DNA of 61,664 nt, from the NCBI RefSeq assembly GCF_004000825.1, contig NZ_BILZ01000036.1, positions 1 to 61,664 on the forward strand, given 5' to 3'. The translations under genes and the position numbers were made by a program. Each line of letters begins with the position of its first letter. Within the stretch, counting starts at the first letter, position 1. The notes under the pieces were generated by a model. The model made no database searches. It was not told the origin of the DNA and was given only the letters and a program-made list of their open reading frames with translations. Below, piece by piece: positions 38,066-47,453 of the stretch. This DNA comes from Paenibacillus kobensis NBRC 15729. Its GTDB lineage: Bacteria > Bacillota > Bacilli > Paenibacillales > Paenibacillaceae.

Positions 38066-38566
38066 ATGCCAGTTGCCAACGTTAAAGGGTTAAGCGAGTC
38101 TACTCACAGCAAATTAAAAGAAGCTATCGTCCAATTGGAATCGTTCTTGAACGCATATGCAGTGCCGCAGTTGCTTAACGGAGAAGAGAATGAAGAAGCG
38201 GCGCTCTTCTATAAAGGATTGCTCGCGGATCTTCGCCATCTGCTCGTTTATTCTGAAACGGTCTACGAGAAAATCGGCATCGTGCTTCGCCGTCCGAACT
38301 TCGATACGGATTCGGCTGAGCGCAGCTTGTACGAAGCGTACCATCAAGCGGTTGCCGCGTTCTTCTATCCGAAGAACGAGTGCTACTCGGAAGACGGCCG
38401 TTACGCTTATACAGGCCAAGATGCGATTCGTTTCCGTTTTGTGCCAATTCGTCCAGCGCGTGAGATCGTGCTGTCCGTTTCCAAAATTTACGAAGAGCTT
38501 CGTGATGAGCTCGCTTACTACGAAAGCGACTATATGACGGCTCGCCGCATGCAAGGGCAAAAATAA
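38066..38566 (+). CDS. ypuI: DUF3907 family protein (YpuI)
   Basis: The 166-residue soluble protein matches YpuI: helical N-terminal half with LRHLLVYSETVYEKIGIVLRR (quoted in part as YSETVYEKIGIVLRR) and the conserved C-terminal KNECYSEDGRYAYTGQDAIRF. Function unknown. AAAGGGG precedes ATG 38066; the upstream ATG 38045 lacks a ribosome site. A TGG plus TACGAT at about 38013-38021 may be a weak extended -10 promoter. Confidence 0.92.
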   Translation: MPVANVKGLSESTHSKLKEAIVQLESFLNAYAVPQLLNGEENEEAALFYKGLLADLRHLLVYSETVYEKIGIVLRRPNFDTDSAERSLYEAYHQAVAAFFYPKNECYSEDGRYAYTGQDAIRFRFVPIRPAREIVLSVSKIYEELRDELAYYESDYMTARRMQGQK

Positions 38567-38619
38567 CCTCGCATGATGATCCCTCCGCTTCGGGCAAGCT
38601 AGTAGCGGAGGTGATGACG

Positions 38620-38820
38620 ATGCCAAATGGCGTCAAGTGCAGCGTTTCCAACTGTACCTTCTGGGGTGATGGAAACCGGTGCAATGCAGATTCCATACAA
38701 GTCGATCTCGATCAACATGCTTCGTTCTATGCCGAGTTTGCAAGTGAATCATTCATTGATCATCAAGACGAAGCGACTGAATCTTCCGTAACCTGCTGCC
38801 AGACGTTCCGGAAGAGGTGA
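38620..38820 (+). CDS. DUF1540 domain-containing protein
   Basis: This 66-residue protein begins MPNGVKCSVSNCTFWGDGNRC, with four cysteines in the DUF1540 pattern, followed by N-A-D-S-I and an acidic tail with a Cys-Cys pair. Such proteins may bind metal; function unknown. ATG 38620 is 8 bases after GGAGG. It ends just before the ribosome site of the next gene, suggesting cotranscription. Confidence 0.9.
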   Translation: MPNGVKCSVSNCTFWGDGNRCNADSIQVDLDQHASFYAEFASESFIDHQDEATESSVTCCQTFRKR

Positions 38821-38825
38821 CGGGT

Positions 38826-39263
38826 ATGGATAAAGATTGGGAGGATTGGTCGTCACTGCCGGATGAAGAGCAGAGCACGCCTCATAATGCTCATCGGCCA
38901 AGACGTACCGTATGGCGGCGCAAGCGCCGTGACGAATCGGAGTTCTCGGCAGAAGCAGGCGCTTATCCGACAATGACCGGCTACATTCCCGACGCGAACC
39001 GCCGTCACGAGCAGTCGATGTACCGGGAATCCGAGTCGTATGCATCTTCCTCGCTGTCATCGACCGTCGGATGGATCGGATTAGTATTCGCCATTGCATC
39101 TTGGTTCCTATGGCCCGTCATTCTGGGCCCTACCGCAGCCGCGCTTGGCGTATACGCCTACAGCACGGGAAGCCGGGCGCTTGGAATATGGTCCATGACG
39201 ATCGGACTGATTGCTGCAGCCGTATATATCGTGCTTATCCCGTTGTATTATTCAGTCCGATAG
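38826..39263 (+). CDS. Hypothetical two-helix membrane protein (DUF4190-like)
   Basis: The 145-residue protein has a charged Arg/Glu-rich N-terminal half and two hydrophobic helices (about residues 76-103 and 113-142), with LGPTAAALGVYAYSTGSRALG between them. This arrangement resembles DUF4190 proteins, at low certainty. GAGGTG precedes ATG 38826, which lies 5 bases after the DUF1540 stop. Confidence 0.8.
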   Translation: MDKDWEDWSSLPDEEQSTPHNAHRPRRTVWRRKRRDESEFSAEAGAYPTMTGYIPDANRRHEQSMYRESESYASSSLSSTVGWIGLVFAIASWFLWPVILGPTAAALGVYAYSTGSRALGIWSMTIGLIAAAVYIVLIPLYYSVR

Positions 39264-39277
39264 CAGCAATGCGAATG

Positions 39278-39320
39278 AGGCCGTCATTTCCTCAACAATG
39301 AGGAAATGACGGTTTTTTTG
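39278..39320 (+). terminator. Rho-independent terminator
   Basis: CCGTCATTTCCTCA (39281-39294) pairs perfectly with TGAGGAAATGACGG (39299-39312), followed by TTTTTTT. Confidence 0.95.
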
Positions 39321-39435
39321 TCGAAACAAGACTTTAGACATGCGTGGTTAGGACTGGCGCACCGGGGCGAAACGATGTAGAATATTAACGAAAGATGTAA
39401 GTTGACGATAATTGACAGTCTTCGGGAGAGTGACT

Positions 39436-40161
39436 ATGAGTATCGATCCGCGTATACTTAAGACGATGCTGCAACTGCAGTGGATGCCGAGTTTAAACGC
39501 TAACACTTCATCCTCATCGCCATTGAGCGCATTGGATTCGCAGGGCGGTTCTTCCTTATTTGATTCCTTACTATCTCAATATATGTATGGCGAGATAAAC
39601 GGGGGCGATTCGGCTTCCGGCTTGGAGTCGACATTAGGCCTAGGGACGTTATCCATCGGGGATAACTTTATGCCTCCTTTAATGAACGCTTATAATAGTT
39701 TCAATTCCGTATCCGATTCGGTTGAGCCTTCGGAGTACGACGGCTATATCGAAGCTGCTGCCGCGAAGTACGGCATCGATCCGAATCTGGTCAAAGCAGT
39801 TATACGTACAGAGTCTTCTTATGATGCGAATGCCGTGTCCTCTGCTGGAGCCAAAGGCTTAATGCAGCTTATGGACGGCACGGCCAGAAGCATGGGCGTG
39901 ACGAATTCGTTCGATCCGATTCAGAATATCGAAGGCGGCACGCGTTATTTGTCTTCGTTGCTTAACCGGTATGACGGCAATGAAGCTGTGGCATTAGCAG
40001 CGTATAACGCAGGACCTGGAAGAGTCGACCGTTTAGGCGCTTCGACGAACGATCAGCTATACAGCCTTTATGCGGGACTCCCGTCTGAGACTCAGCGTTA
40101 TGTAATGAAAGTAATGGCTGCGAAGCAATCTGCCGCAGCAGTCGGCGATACTGCTGTATAG
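39436..40161 (+). CDS. Lytic transglycosylase domain-containing protein
   Basis: The 241-residue protein has a Ser-rich N-terminal region (about residues 1-100) and a C-terminal SLT domain (about 105-225) of the Slt70 type. Catalytic Glu is in IRTESSYDANAVSSAGAKG (about residue 126), with the family motifs GLMQL and AYNAGPGRVD. It cleaves the glycan strand of peptidoglycan. There is no signal peptide visible, as in YjbJ-like Bacillus relatives. ATG 39436 follows GGGAGAG. Confidence 0.92.
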   Translation: MSIDPRILKTMLQLQWMPSLNANTSSSSPLSALDSQGGSSLFDSLLSQYMYGEINGGDSASGLESTLGLGTLSIGDNFMPPLMNAYNSFNSVSDSVEPSEYDGYIEAAAAKYGIDPNLVKAVIRTESSYDANAVSSAGAKGLMQLMDGTARSMGVTNSFDPIQNIEGGTRYLSSLLNRYDGNEAVALAAYNAGPGRVDRLGASTNDQLYSLYAGLPSETQRYVMKVMAAKQSAAAVGDTAV

Positions 40162-40186
40162 ACCAAGAACGTAAATCGTTATCGAG

Positions 40187-40210
40187 AAGGCTCCGTGAGG
40201 AGCTTTTCTT
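40187..40210 (+). terminator. Short Rho-independent terminator
   Basis: GCTCC-GTGA-GGAGC (40190-40203) is followed by TTTTCTTGTT. It overlaps the upstream region of the desulfurase gene, whose ribosome site starts at 40219. Confidence 0.7.
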
Positions 40211-40237
40211 GTTGTATTCAGGAGGAAAAGGAAACCT

Positions 40238-41389
40238 ATGCTTTATTTTGATCATTGCGCCTCGACGCCTCCGCATGAAGACGTTATTCAGACGATTGCC
40301 GAAGTCATGCGCATCCATTATGCGAATCCGTCCTCCATTCATCAAGCAGGCGCTGATGCCGGTAATCTGATCGAACGCGCCCGTGGTCTGGTTGCGAAGC
40401 TGTTCCGGACCAAGCCGGAAGAATGGATATTCACTTCCGGCGGTACCGAAAGCAACAACTTAGCTATTCTGGGAGCTGCCAGACAATATGCGGGAAGAGG
40501 TAAACATCTTATTACGACGATGATCGAGCATGCATCCGTCTATGAGACATTCCAGCAGTTGGAGCGGGAAGGGTTTACCGTCACGTATTTGCCGGTTGAC
40601 GAATTTGGGAGCGTATCCGCCGAAGCAGTTGAAGCCGCATTGACGGACGAGACCATACTGGTCAGCATTATGCATGTCAACAACGAAGTAGGATCGGTAC
40701 AACCGATTGCAGACATTGGCCGTCTGCTCGCAGACAGGCCGAAGACGCTGTTCCATATCGATGCGGTGCAAAGCATCGGCAAGCTGCCGATTGATATTGC
40801 CGGATGGGGGATCGATCTGCTGTCGGGCTCGGCTCATAAAGTGAGAGGTCCGAAAGGCGTAGGCATTCTGTACATGAAGTCCGGTCTCAAGCTTCATCCT
40901 ATTGTGTATGGAGGCGAGCAGGAGCGCTCCATGCGGCCGGGGACGTCGAATACGCCGTCTATTGTCGCATCGGCCAAAGCGTTCCGGATCGCGATAGAAG
41001 AAGCGGAGGCGCGCTGCAGCCAATGGAGAATGCTGCGAAGCCGTCTGATTGGGCATCTGGACGGCATTCAGGAGCTTGTGCTGAACGGCAGTGCGGAAAC
41101 CGATTCAGCGCCGCATATCGTTCATTTCAGCTACCCTGGGATGAAGCCTGAAGTTATCGTCCATGCGCTCGAGCAACGCGGATTTGTCGTCTCGACGAAA
41201 TCGGCCTGCTCATCGAAGGATGATAAGCCGAGCAGGGTTATTCAAGCTATTTCGGACGATTCGAGACGCGCTGCAAGCGGGATACGCATTAGCTTCGGCA
41301 GCGAGCATACAGAACAGCATATTGACCAGTTGGCACAAGCGGTCCGGGACACCGTCGCGGAGCTGAAGCCGCTCGAGAGGAGAAACTAA
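40238..41389 (+). CDS. Cysteine desulfurase (NifS/IscS type)
   Basis: This PLP enzyme takes sulfur from cysteine and passes it to an acceptor as persulfide. The 383-residue product has the PLP Lys in SGSAHKVRGPKG (about residue 201) and the active Cys in STKSACSSKDD (about 324). It starts MLYFDHCASTPPHEDV. The next gene, thiI, starts on the base after its stop, so the sulfur probably goes to ThiI for 4-thiouridine in tRNA, as for NifZ in Bacillus. AGGAGG precedes ATG 40238. Confidence 0.94.
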   Translation: MLYFDHCASTPPHEDVIQTIAEVMRIHYANPSSIHQAGADAGNLIERARGLVAKLFRTKPEEWIFTSGGTESNNLAILGAARQYAGRGKHLITTMIEHASVYETFQQLEREGFTVTYLPVDEFGSVSAEAVEAALTDETILVSIMHVNNEVGSVQPIADIGRLLADRPKTLFHIDAVQSIGKLPIDIAGWGIDLLSGSAHKVRGPKGVGILYMKSGLKLHPIVYGGEQERSMRPGTSNTPSIVASAKAFRIAIEEAEARCSQWRMLRSRLIGHLDGIQELVLNGSAETDSAPHIVHFSYPGMKPEVIVHALEQRGFVVSTKSACSSKDDKPSRVIQAISDDSRRAASGIRISFGSEHTEQHIDQLAQAVRDTVAELKPLERRN

Positions 41390-42625
41390 ATGTCTTCGAA
41401 CATTTATGATATGGTATTACTTCGTCTTGGTAGCGAAATTACAATCAAAGGAAAGAACCGTGCCCGGTTCGAGAAGGTGTTGGCTGATCAAGTAAGGAGA
41501 GCGCTTCGACCCTTCTCCGATGCGGTAGTGAAACGGACTTACGGGAGATTGTATGTAGAGCTGAACGGGCATCCCTATGAGGATATAGCTAACGCTCTGC
41601 GCGACGTATTCGGACTTGTCTCGTTCAGTCCGGTTAAGCGTGCAGACGTTGATCTAGAGTCTATCCAAGAGACGGCGCTTGCCGTATTCCAGGCCAATAA
41701 ACAGCGTAAGGATACGTTCAAAGTAACGGTCAAAAGAGGATGGAAGCAGTTTCCCCATGATTCGCTCGAAATGAATCATCTTGTAGCTTCCCATGTGCTG
41801 CGCGCTACGCCTGAGCTCAAGGTGGACATTCGAAATCCGCAGGTTGACCTTCGTGTTGATATTCAACAAGGCGGCGCGTACATTTATTGCGACGTCGAGA
41901 AGGGGGCAGGCGGCTTCCCGTATGGAGAGAACGGCAAAGGGCTGCTGCTGCTGTCGGGCGGCATCGATAGTCCCGTCGCGGGCTGGCTCGGAATGCGTAA
42001 AGGGCTGAAGCTTGAAGCGGTACATTTTCACTCCTATCCGTTTACGAGCGAGCAGGCTAAGGAGAAGGTTATTACACTTGCAAAACGGCTGCTTCACTAC
42101 ACGGACGGCAAATTTAAGCTTCATCTAGTACCGTTCACTGATATTCAGACGAGCTTCGCGCAATCCGGTCAAGAACGGCTGATCATTACGCTGATGCGCC
42201 GGGCGATGCTGCGGATTACGGAGAAAATAGCGGTTAGAGAGAGTGCGACTGCAATCGTCACAGGCGACAGTCTTGGACAAGTAGCCAGCCAGACGCTGGG
42301 CAGTATGAATGTCATCGGCAAGGTGGCAAGTTTGCCTATTCTGCGTCCTCTTGTCATGATGGACAAGGTTGACATTATTCAATTGTCAGAGCGTATCGGT
42401 ACTTACGAAACGAGCATCCTGCCTTATGAGGACTGCTGCACGCTGTTCGTTCCGAAATCGCCGGCGACAAATCCGAACCTGGAAATCGTCGAGGCGACAG
42501 AAGCGGGCATCGATAATTTGGAAGCGATGATTGAAGAAGCAGTGAAGAACACCGTAACGGTTGTTCTTAGACCTGAGGAAGCTGCGAAGCCGGCACGCGA
42601 AAGCGAAGAAGATCGTTGGTTCTAA
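41390..42625 (+). CDS. thiI: tRNA 4-thiouridine synthase ThiI
   Basis: ThiI adenylates U8 of tRNA and transfers sulfur to it. The 411-residue protein has an N-terminal ferredoxin-like and THUMP domain (about residues 5-165) and a PP-loop ATPase with LLSGGIDSPVAGWL (about 187-200). It ends without a rhodanese domain, as in the Bacillus form, which relies on the partner desulfurase. GGAGAAACTAA precedes ATG 41390. Confidence 0.96.
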   Translation: MSSNIYDMVLLRLGSEITIKGKNRARFEKVLADQVRRALRPFSDAVVKRTYGRLYVELNGHPYEDIANALRDVFGLVSFSPVKRADVDLESIQETALAVFQANKQRKDTFKVTVKRGWKQFPHDSLEMNHLVASHVLRATPELKVDIRNPQVDLRVDIQQGGAYIYCDVEKGAGGFPYGENGKGLLLLSGGIDSPVAGWLGMRKGLKLEAVHFHSYPFTSEQAKEKVITLAKRLLHYTDGKFKLHLVPFTDIQTSFAQSGQERLIITLMRRAMLRITEKIAVRESATAIVTGDSLGQVASQTLGSMNVIGKVASLPILRPLVMMDKVDIIQLSERIGTYETSILPYEDCCTLFVPKSPATNPNLEIVEATEAGIDNLEAMIEEAVKNTVTVVLRPEEAAKPARESEEDRWF

Positions 42626-42628
42626 ACG

Positions 42629-42662
42629 AAAAAGCAGGGACTCCTATATGGAGTCCCTGCTG
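42629..42662 (-). terminator. Terminator of the minus-strand TerC gene, shared with thiI end
   Basis: AGCAGGGACTCC (42633-42644) pairs perfectly with GGAGTCCCTGCT (42650-42661). On the minus strand it is followed by TTTTCG, so it mainly stops terC. The stem overlaps the last codon of terC. Confidence 0.85.
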
Positions 42663-43369
42663 CTTATAATGGCTTTCTCGCTTTTATCCGCGTTACGGTT
42701 GCGTTTGGCGATATTCGTTAAGATGCCGGCAAGAACGACGATGACGATCAATACGGAAATAAATCCCCAAGAGAACAATGCGCTTTCTTCGAAAAAATAT
42801 TTGATCTGCGGTTCATGCGTGATCATCTTGGCTGCAGTGTAGGCAAGAACGCCAGATCCGATATAGACGATCCACGGAAACTTATTAATCAGCTTTATGA
42901 ATAGAGTGCTTCCCCATACAACGATCGGGATACTGATCAGTAACCCAAGGATGACGAGCAGGTCGTTGCCATGAGCGGCGCCTGCGACGGCAATGACATT
43001 ATCTAGCCCCATTGCGGCATCTGCGATAATGATCGTGCGAATCGATTGCCACAAGTTGTTGCCGGCTTTAATGGAATCGTGGCTCTCTTCTTGCACAAGC
43101 AGCTTATAGGCGATGAATAGAAGGAGGAATCCGCCTATTAACAGCAGCCACGGGATTTGGAGCAAATGGACGACGAGAAGCGTTGCGACGGCACGAATCA
43201 CGACGGCTCCGACCGTGCCCCAAATGATCGCTTGCTTCTGTTGAGTTTTCGGTAAATTGCGGGAAGCCATGCCGATTACGATAGCATTGTCTCCGGCTAG
43301 TACGAGGTCGATGAATACGATTTGCAGAAGTGCGGCGGCGAATGCCCACGACAAAAGCTCAAGCTCCAT
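42644..43369 (-). CDS. TerC family integral membrane protein (YjbE-like)
   Basis: The 241-residue protein has seven predicted transmembrane helices and the TerC motifs DLVLAGDNAIVIGMA (about residues 21-35) and ADAAMGLDNVIAVAGAA, whose acidic residues probably bind metal. Bacillus relatives export manganese or insert metal into exoenzymes. AGGAGGG lies just before the ATG on the minus strand. It is divergent from a second TerC gene 135 bases away. Confidence 0.93.
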   Translation of the reverse strand: MELELLSWAFAAALLQIVFIDLVLAGDNAIVIGMASRNLPKTQQKQAIIWGTVGAVVIRAVATLLVVHLLQIPWLLLIGGFLLLFIAYKLLVQEESHDSIKAGNNLWQSIRTIIIADAAMGLDNVIAVAGAAHGNDLLVILGLLISIPIVVWGSTLFIKLINKFPWIVYIGSGVLAYTAAKMITHEPQIKYFFEESALFSWGFISVLIVIVVLAGILTNIAKRNRNADKSEKAIISSRDSI

Positions 43370-43504
43370 CCTTTAAGCCCTCCTAAAACGATTCAAATGT
43401 AGTTTTCTTTACGGTCGAACGAGTAAGCCGTTCCACAAAATATATTTCTCTCATATTGGCAGTCTGATGGACATACAGCTGTTTAAGAAGGGAGCGTGTA
43501 CAAG

Positions 43505-44182
43505 TTGGATAGCTTACTCGTATTTATGCAGATTGTCCTCATTAATATGCTGCTTAGCGGCGATAATGCCGTCGTAATAGCGATGGCGAGCAACGGACTG
43601 CCTCCTGCTCAGCGGAAACGGGCGGTATGGTGGGGGAGCGCAGTAGCCGTCGTGCTGCGCTGCGTGCTGACAGCAGTGGCTGTAGCGCTTCTGCAAATTC
43701 CGTTCCTGCAGGCGGTCGGAGCGATGCTGCTCGGTCTCATTGCGGTCAAGCTGTTTCGGGATGCTTATAACGGTGAGGAAGCGGGAGGGGCTTTGGCAAG
43801 TCCGCGTAAGGCTACATTGGTCGCGGCCATTCAGACCATCGTTGCCGCTGATTTTATTATGAGTCTGGACAATGTGCTGGCCATCGCTGCCATTGCGGAT
43901 GGCGAGCCTGTGCTGCTTGTGCTTGGCATTGTGGCAAGCATTCCGATCATCATATGGGGAAGCCACTTCGTGGGGGCGCTGTTACGTAAGTTCCCGCCGC
44001 TTGTATATGTCGGCGCTGCGCTGCTCGGTTATGCAGCCGGCGAAATGCTGGTCAGCGATCCGGGGCTGAATGATTGGCTGTTCCATGGATCGTCGGCTGT
44101 TCATGAGGCGATACCGTTATTCTGCGTGCCGGCCGTCATCATTGCGGGGTTGTTGAGCAGACCGAAGCTGAGGGCCGTGTAA
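43505..44182 (+). CDS. TerC family integral membrane protein, second copy
   Basis: The 225-residue paralog has the motifs NMLLSGDNAVVIAMAS and AADFIMSLDNVLAIAAIA. About seven helices are visible. TTG 43505 is chosen because AAGGGAG (43486-43492) is well placed for it; GTG 43496 would be too close. The pair of divergent paralogs may be controlled from the shared 135-base intergenic region, where I see no known manganese riboswitch. Confidence 0.92.
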   Translation: MDSLLVFMQIVLINMLLSGDNAVVIAMASNGLPPAQRKRAVWWGSAVAVVLRCVLTAVAVALLQIPFLQAVGAMLLGLIAVKLFRDAYNGEEAGGALASPRKATLVAAIQTIVAADFIMSLDNVLAIAAIADGEPVLLVLGIVASIPIIIWGSHFVGALLRKFPPLVYVGAALLGYAAGEMLVSDPGLNDWLFHGSSAVHEAIPLFCVPAVIIAGLLSRPKLRAV

Positions 44183-44200
44183 CCGCCACCATGATCGATG

Positions 44201-44246
44201 AGCCGGCTTTTCTGCGGGAGCGGATAGGCCGGCTTGTTCTTTTTCG
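44201..44246 (+). terminator. Probable terminator after the second TerC gene
   Basis: AGCCGGC (44201-44207) pairs with GCCGGCT (44228-44234), 20-base loop, followed by TGTTCTTTTTC. Confidence 0.55.
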
Positions 44247-44389
44247 TCATCTTCCGATGGTTTACACTGGTTTTTTATTCGCAGTTCTATTACACTAGAG
44301 GTTGCGAGAAGTTACGGGATCGTGTCGTCTTTCGTCGAACAGGAATGACGGCGATACCGATTGTAACCGGAACGATCGGGGGGAGGCTT

Positions 44390-44875
44390 TTGTCTAGACA
44401 ACATTATGCGGGAATCGCTCTGCTCGGTGCAGGGCTTGTTATTCTGCTTGGCAAATGGGGATTCTTCAGCTTTATCGGCTCGATCTTATGGCCGGTGGCG
44501 CTGCTGGTCGCCGGGATATTGCTCCACGTGCTATATTTCGGCAGACTGCTTCCGTCTGCAGCATTAGTGCCTGCGGGCATACTATCCGTATACGGGCTCA
44601 TGTTTTTGTTCTGTACTTTGTTTGGATGGTCGTTCTTCAATCAGCTATGGCCGCTGCTTCTGTTCGGACTGGCAGCGGGGCTGTACGAGTATTATACGTT
44701 CGATTCATTCAAGCCCCGTCTGGCGCTGCAGCTTGCCGTTGTATTAGGCGCCGTCGCAGTTGTTTTGTTCGGATTCATTCTCATTGCAAGCTGGAGCATA
44801 TATGTCATCGGACTCGTGTTGGTTGGTGCGGGTTTGTGGCTGACGCTCGGCCGCGGCCGCAGGACGCGTTGGTAA
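44390..44875 (+). CDS. Hypothetical membrane protein with LiaF-like transmembrane region
   Basis: The 161-residue protein has about five to six hydrophobic helices and ends in RGRRTRW. The repeated pattern of short helices with ILWPVALLVAGILLHVLYF resembles the N-terminal membrane part of LiaF-type regulators, without the C-terminal cytosolic domain. The frame extends upstream to 44234, but GGGGGGAGG just ahead of TTG 44390 supports this start. Role unknown. Confidence 0.7.
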   Translation: MSRQHYAGIALLGAGLVILLGKWGFFSFIGSILWPVALLVAGILLHVLYFGRLLPSAALVPAGILSVYGLMFLFCTLFGWSFFNQLWPLLLFGLAAGLYEYYTFDSFKPRLALQLAVVLGAVAVVLFGFILIASWSIYVIGLVLVGAGLWLTLGRGRRTRW

Positions 44876-44929
44876 TCCCCCTGCGTAGTTGACCGGTAAG
44901 AATATAGAAAAGATTAATTGGAGTGGATT

Positions 44930-46777
44930 ATGACAATGAAGGAAAGACACAACATTCGCAACATCGCAATTATTGCCCACGTTGACCATGGCAAGACGAC
45001 GCTCGTCGATAAACTGCTGCAGCAATCCGGTACGTTCCGTGAGCACGAAGCAGTCCAAGAGCGCGCAATGGATTCCAATGACATCGAGCGCGAGCGCGGC
45101 ATTACGATCCTGGCGAAAAATACGGCGATCAACTACAAAGACTACTTGATCAACATCGTCGATACGCCTGGACATGCCGACTTCGGCGGCGAGGTTGAAC
45201 GGATTATGAAAATGGTCGACGGCGTACTTCTCGTCGTCGACGCGTTCGAAGGCTGCATGCCGCAGACGAAATTCGTATTGCGCAAAGCGCTTGAATCGAA
45301 CCTGACGCCAATCGTTGTCGTCAACAAAATCGACCGTCCGAACGCACGTCCTACGGAAGTTATCGACGAAGTGCTCGATCTGTTCATCGAGCTTGGCGCT
45401 AACGATGAGCAGCTGGAATTCCCAGTCGTATACGCATCGGCGCTGATGGGTACATCGAGCCTCGATCCGGACAAGCAAGACGAGAACATGCAGGCGCTGT
45501 ACGATACGGTCGTAGAGCACATTCCTGCTCCGACGGAGAGTGTAGAGGAGCCATTGCAATTCCTCGTTACTCTGCTGGACTTCAACGAATACTTGGGCCG
45601 TATCGCAATCGGCCGCGTCAACCGCGGTATTGTGAAGCAAGGCCAGTCGATCGCCGTTATGACGCGCGAGGGCAATGTAAAGCAAGCACGTATCGAGAAG
45701 TTGTTCGGTTTCCAAGGCTTGAAGCGGGTTGAAGTTCCAGAAGCTGGCGCAGGCGATATCGTTGCAATTGCCGGCATCAAAGACATCAATATCGGCGAGA
45801 CGCTCGCTGATCCAGCGAACCCGGAAGCATTGCCGGTTCTGACGATCGATGAGCCGACGCTCCAAATGACGTTCCTCGTCAACAACAGCCCGTTCGCGGG
45901 CCGCGAAGGCAAATGGGTAACGTCCCGCAAGCTGCGCGACCGCCTGTTCAAAGAACTGGAAACGGACGTTGCGCTCCGCGTTGAAGAAACCGACAGCCCG
46001 GATGCATTCGTCGTATCCGGCCGCGGCGAGCTTCACCTTGGCATTCTGATCGAGAACATGCGCCGCGAAGGCTACGAGCTTCAAGTATCGAAGCCGGAAG
46101 TTATCGTCAAAGAAGTAGACGGTGTCAAATCGGAGCCGTACGAGCGTCTGGTTATCGACGTTCCTGAAGAGCATATGGGCGCGGTTATGGAGAGCCTTGG
46201 CTCGCGTAAAGCAGAGATGGTAAACATGGTTAATAACGGAACGGGCCAAGTGCGCATTGAGTTCATTATTCCTGCGCGCGGATTGATCGGCTACCGTACG
46301 AACTTCCTGACACTGACGCGCGGATACGGCATTATGAACCATGCGTTCGACAGCTATGGACCAGTTGCGGGTTCGCAAGTTGGCGGCCGTCACCAAGGCG
46401 TTCTTATCTCGAGCGAGAACGGCGTATCGACGTTCTACGGCATGATGGGCGTTGAGGACCGCGGTCTGCTGTTCCTGGAGCCAGGCGCAGACGTATATGA
46501 GGGTATGATTGTAGGCGAGCACAACCGCGATAACGATATTATCGTCAACATCTGTAAGGAGAAAGCTCTCACTAACGTTCGTTCTGCAGGCAAGGATGAT
46601 ACGGTTAAGCTGAAGACGCCGATCATTTTCTCGCTTGAGGCAGCGCTTGAGTACTTGAACGACGATGAGTATTGCGAAATTACGCCGAAGTCGATTCGTC
46701 TTCGCAAGAAGATTCTGAATAAGAGCGAGCGCGAACGTGCGGAGAAACACCGCAAAACAGCGCAAGCCGGCGTTTAA
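44930..46777 (+). CDS. typA: Translational GTPase TypA/BipA
   Basis: TypA binds ribosomes and assists 50S assembly and stress adaptation. The 615-residue product has G1 AHVDHGKTT (about residues 14-22), the switch segment [12 protein letters not shown]3 [12 protein letters not shown] and G4 NKIDR, followed by beta-barrel, EF-G-like domains III and V and a BipA C-terminal domain. GGAG precedes ATG 44930 by 6 bases. Codon use is strongly biased, as for a highly expressed gene; this bias produces a long open frame on the opposite strand that is not a gene. Confidence 0.97.
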   Translation: MTMKERHNIRNIAIIAHVDHGKTTLVDKLLQQSGTFREHEAVQERAMDSNDIERERGITILAKNTAINYKDYLINIVDTPGHADFGGEVERIMKMVDGVLLVVDAFEGCMPQTKFVLRKALESNLTPIVVVNKIDRPNARPTEVIDEVLDLFIELGANDEQLEFPVVYASALMGTSSLDPDKQDENMQALYDTVVEHIPAPTESVEEPLQFLVTLLDFNEYLGRIAIGRVNRGIVKQGQSIAVMTREGNVKQARIEKLFGFQGLKRVEVPEAGAGDIVAIAGIKDINIGETLADPANPEALPVLTIDEPTLQMTFLVNNSPFAGREGKWVTSRKLRDRLFKELETDVALRVEETDSPDAFVVSGRGELHLGILIENMRREGYELQVSKPEVIVKEVDGVKSEPYERLVIDVPEEHMGAVMESLGSRKAEMVNMVNNGTGQVRIEFIIPARGLIGYRTNFLTLTRGYGIMNHAFDSYGPVAGSQVGGRHQGVLISSENGVSTFYGMMGVEDRGLLFLEPGADVYEGMIVGEHNRDNDIIVNICKEKALTNVRSAGKDDTVKLKTPIIFSLEAALEYLNDDEYCEITPKSIRLRKKILNKSERERAEKHRKTAQAGV

Positions 46778-46810
46778 TTCACGCGCTGTGGTTGAAGGAG
46801 GCTTACCGCG

Positions 46811-47113
46811 ATGCAGGAATGGTTCAGCAACCATCCATTCATTACGTACGTCATAATATTGGCGTGCATTATGTACATCTTCAATGCGGTGTTCCGCGTT
46901 CAGCGGCTGCCGATTCTGAAGGAAGTGGTCGTGCACCTCGTAATGGCCATCGGAGCATTCGTCATGTTTATTCTTCAGATCGACAAACTGCCGATCATTC
47001 AGTGCATGTCTGTCGCGATCATCATGATGATGATGCTTCGCGGACGTCAGCTTTACGACAAGCTGCGCAAGAAGAACGGCAAATCGGAAGTGAACACCGA
47101 CTCGGGACAGTAA
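46811..47113 (+). CDS. ylaH: YlaH-like family membrane protein
   Basis: The 100-residue protein has three hydrophobic helices and the YlaH pattern ITYVIILACIMYIFNAVFR with RVQRLPILKEVVVH. Function unknown. AAGGAGG precedes ATG 46811, 33 bases after typA, as in the Bacillus typA-ylaH order. Confidence 0.9.
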   Translation: MQEWFSNHPFITYVIILACIMYIFNAVFRVQRLPILKEVVVHLVMAIGAFVMFILQIDKLPIIQCMSVAIIMMMMLRGRQLYDKLRKKNGKSEVNTDSGQ

Positions 47114-47148
47114 CCTTATAGCCTGTATAGGCAAGGAGCTGATGGCGA

Positions 47149-47427
47149 ATGAAGCTTGAGGATGCTCTGTTCAATTGGCTGCAAATTGACCGTGTATCGA
47201 GTGCGCGCCCGGACGACCGGGCCGCGCTCGATACGCGGGATTTTTTCCTGACCATATTGCGGGAAGATCACGGCGTCAGCCGCGTCAGCGTCTCGGCTGA
47301 GGATGCGACAATGGTTCATGTCAGGATCGAACGGGAGGACGGCGGCAAGAAGCTGTTCATGTTCGACCGGGAAGCTTCGGATCAACTGCTCGCAGATATT
47401 GTCGCTAATCCTCGCTACCAGTGCTGA
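47149..47427 (+). CDS. Hypothetical 92-residue protein
   Basis: I do not recognise a named family. The protein starts MKLEDALFNWLQIDRVSSARPD and has the look of a small alpha/beta fold, with FFLTILREDHGV in the centre and an acidic C-terminal half. AAGGAGCTGATG precedes ATG 47149. It lies 35 bases after ylaH, where Bacillus has ylaI; there is no zinc-ribbon cysteine pattern, so it is not YlaI. Confidence 0.75.
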   Translation: MKLEDALFNWLQIDRVSSARPDDRAALDTRDFFLTILREDHGVSRVSVSAEDATMVHVRIEREDGGKKLFMFDREASDQLLADIVANPRYQC

Positions 47428-47453
47428 ACATCATGACCTAAAGGTGTGATACG

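Noticed and set aside
43370-43504. Manganese (yybP-ykoY) riboswitch between the TerC genes
   Set aside because: The gap is short and the conserved loops of that riboswitch were not found.
44744-47134. 796-codon open frame on the minus strand opposite typA
   Set aside because: It is a mirror of the biased codon use of typA; the typA frame has all GTPase motifs and a ribosome site, and the minus frame has no recognisable sequence.
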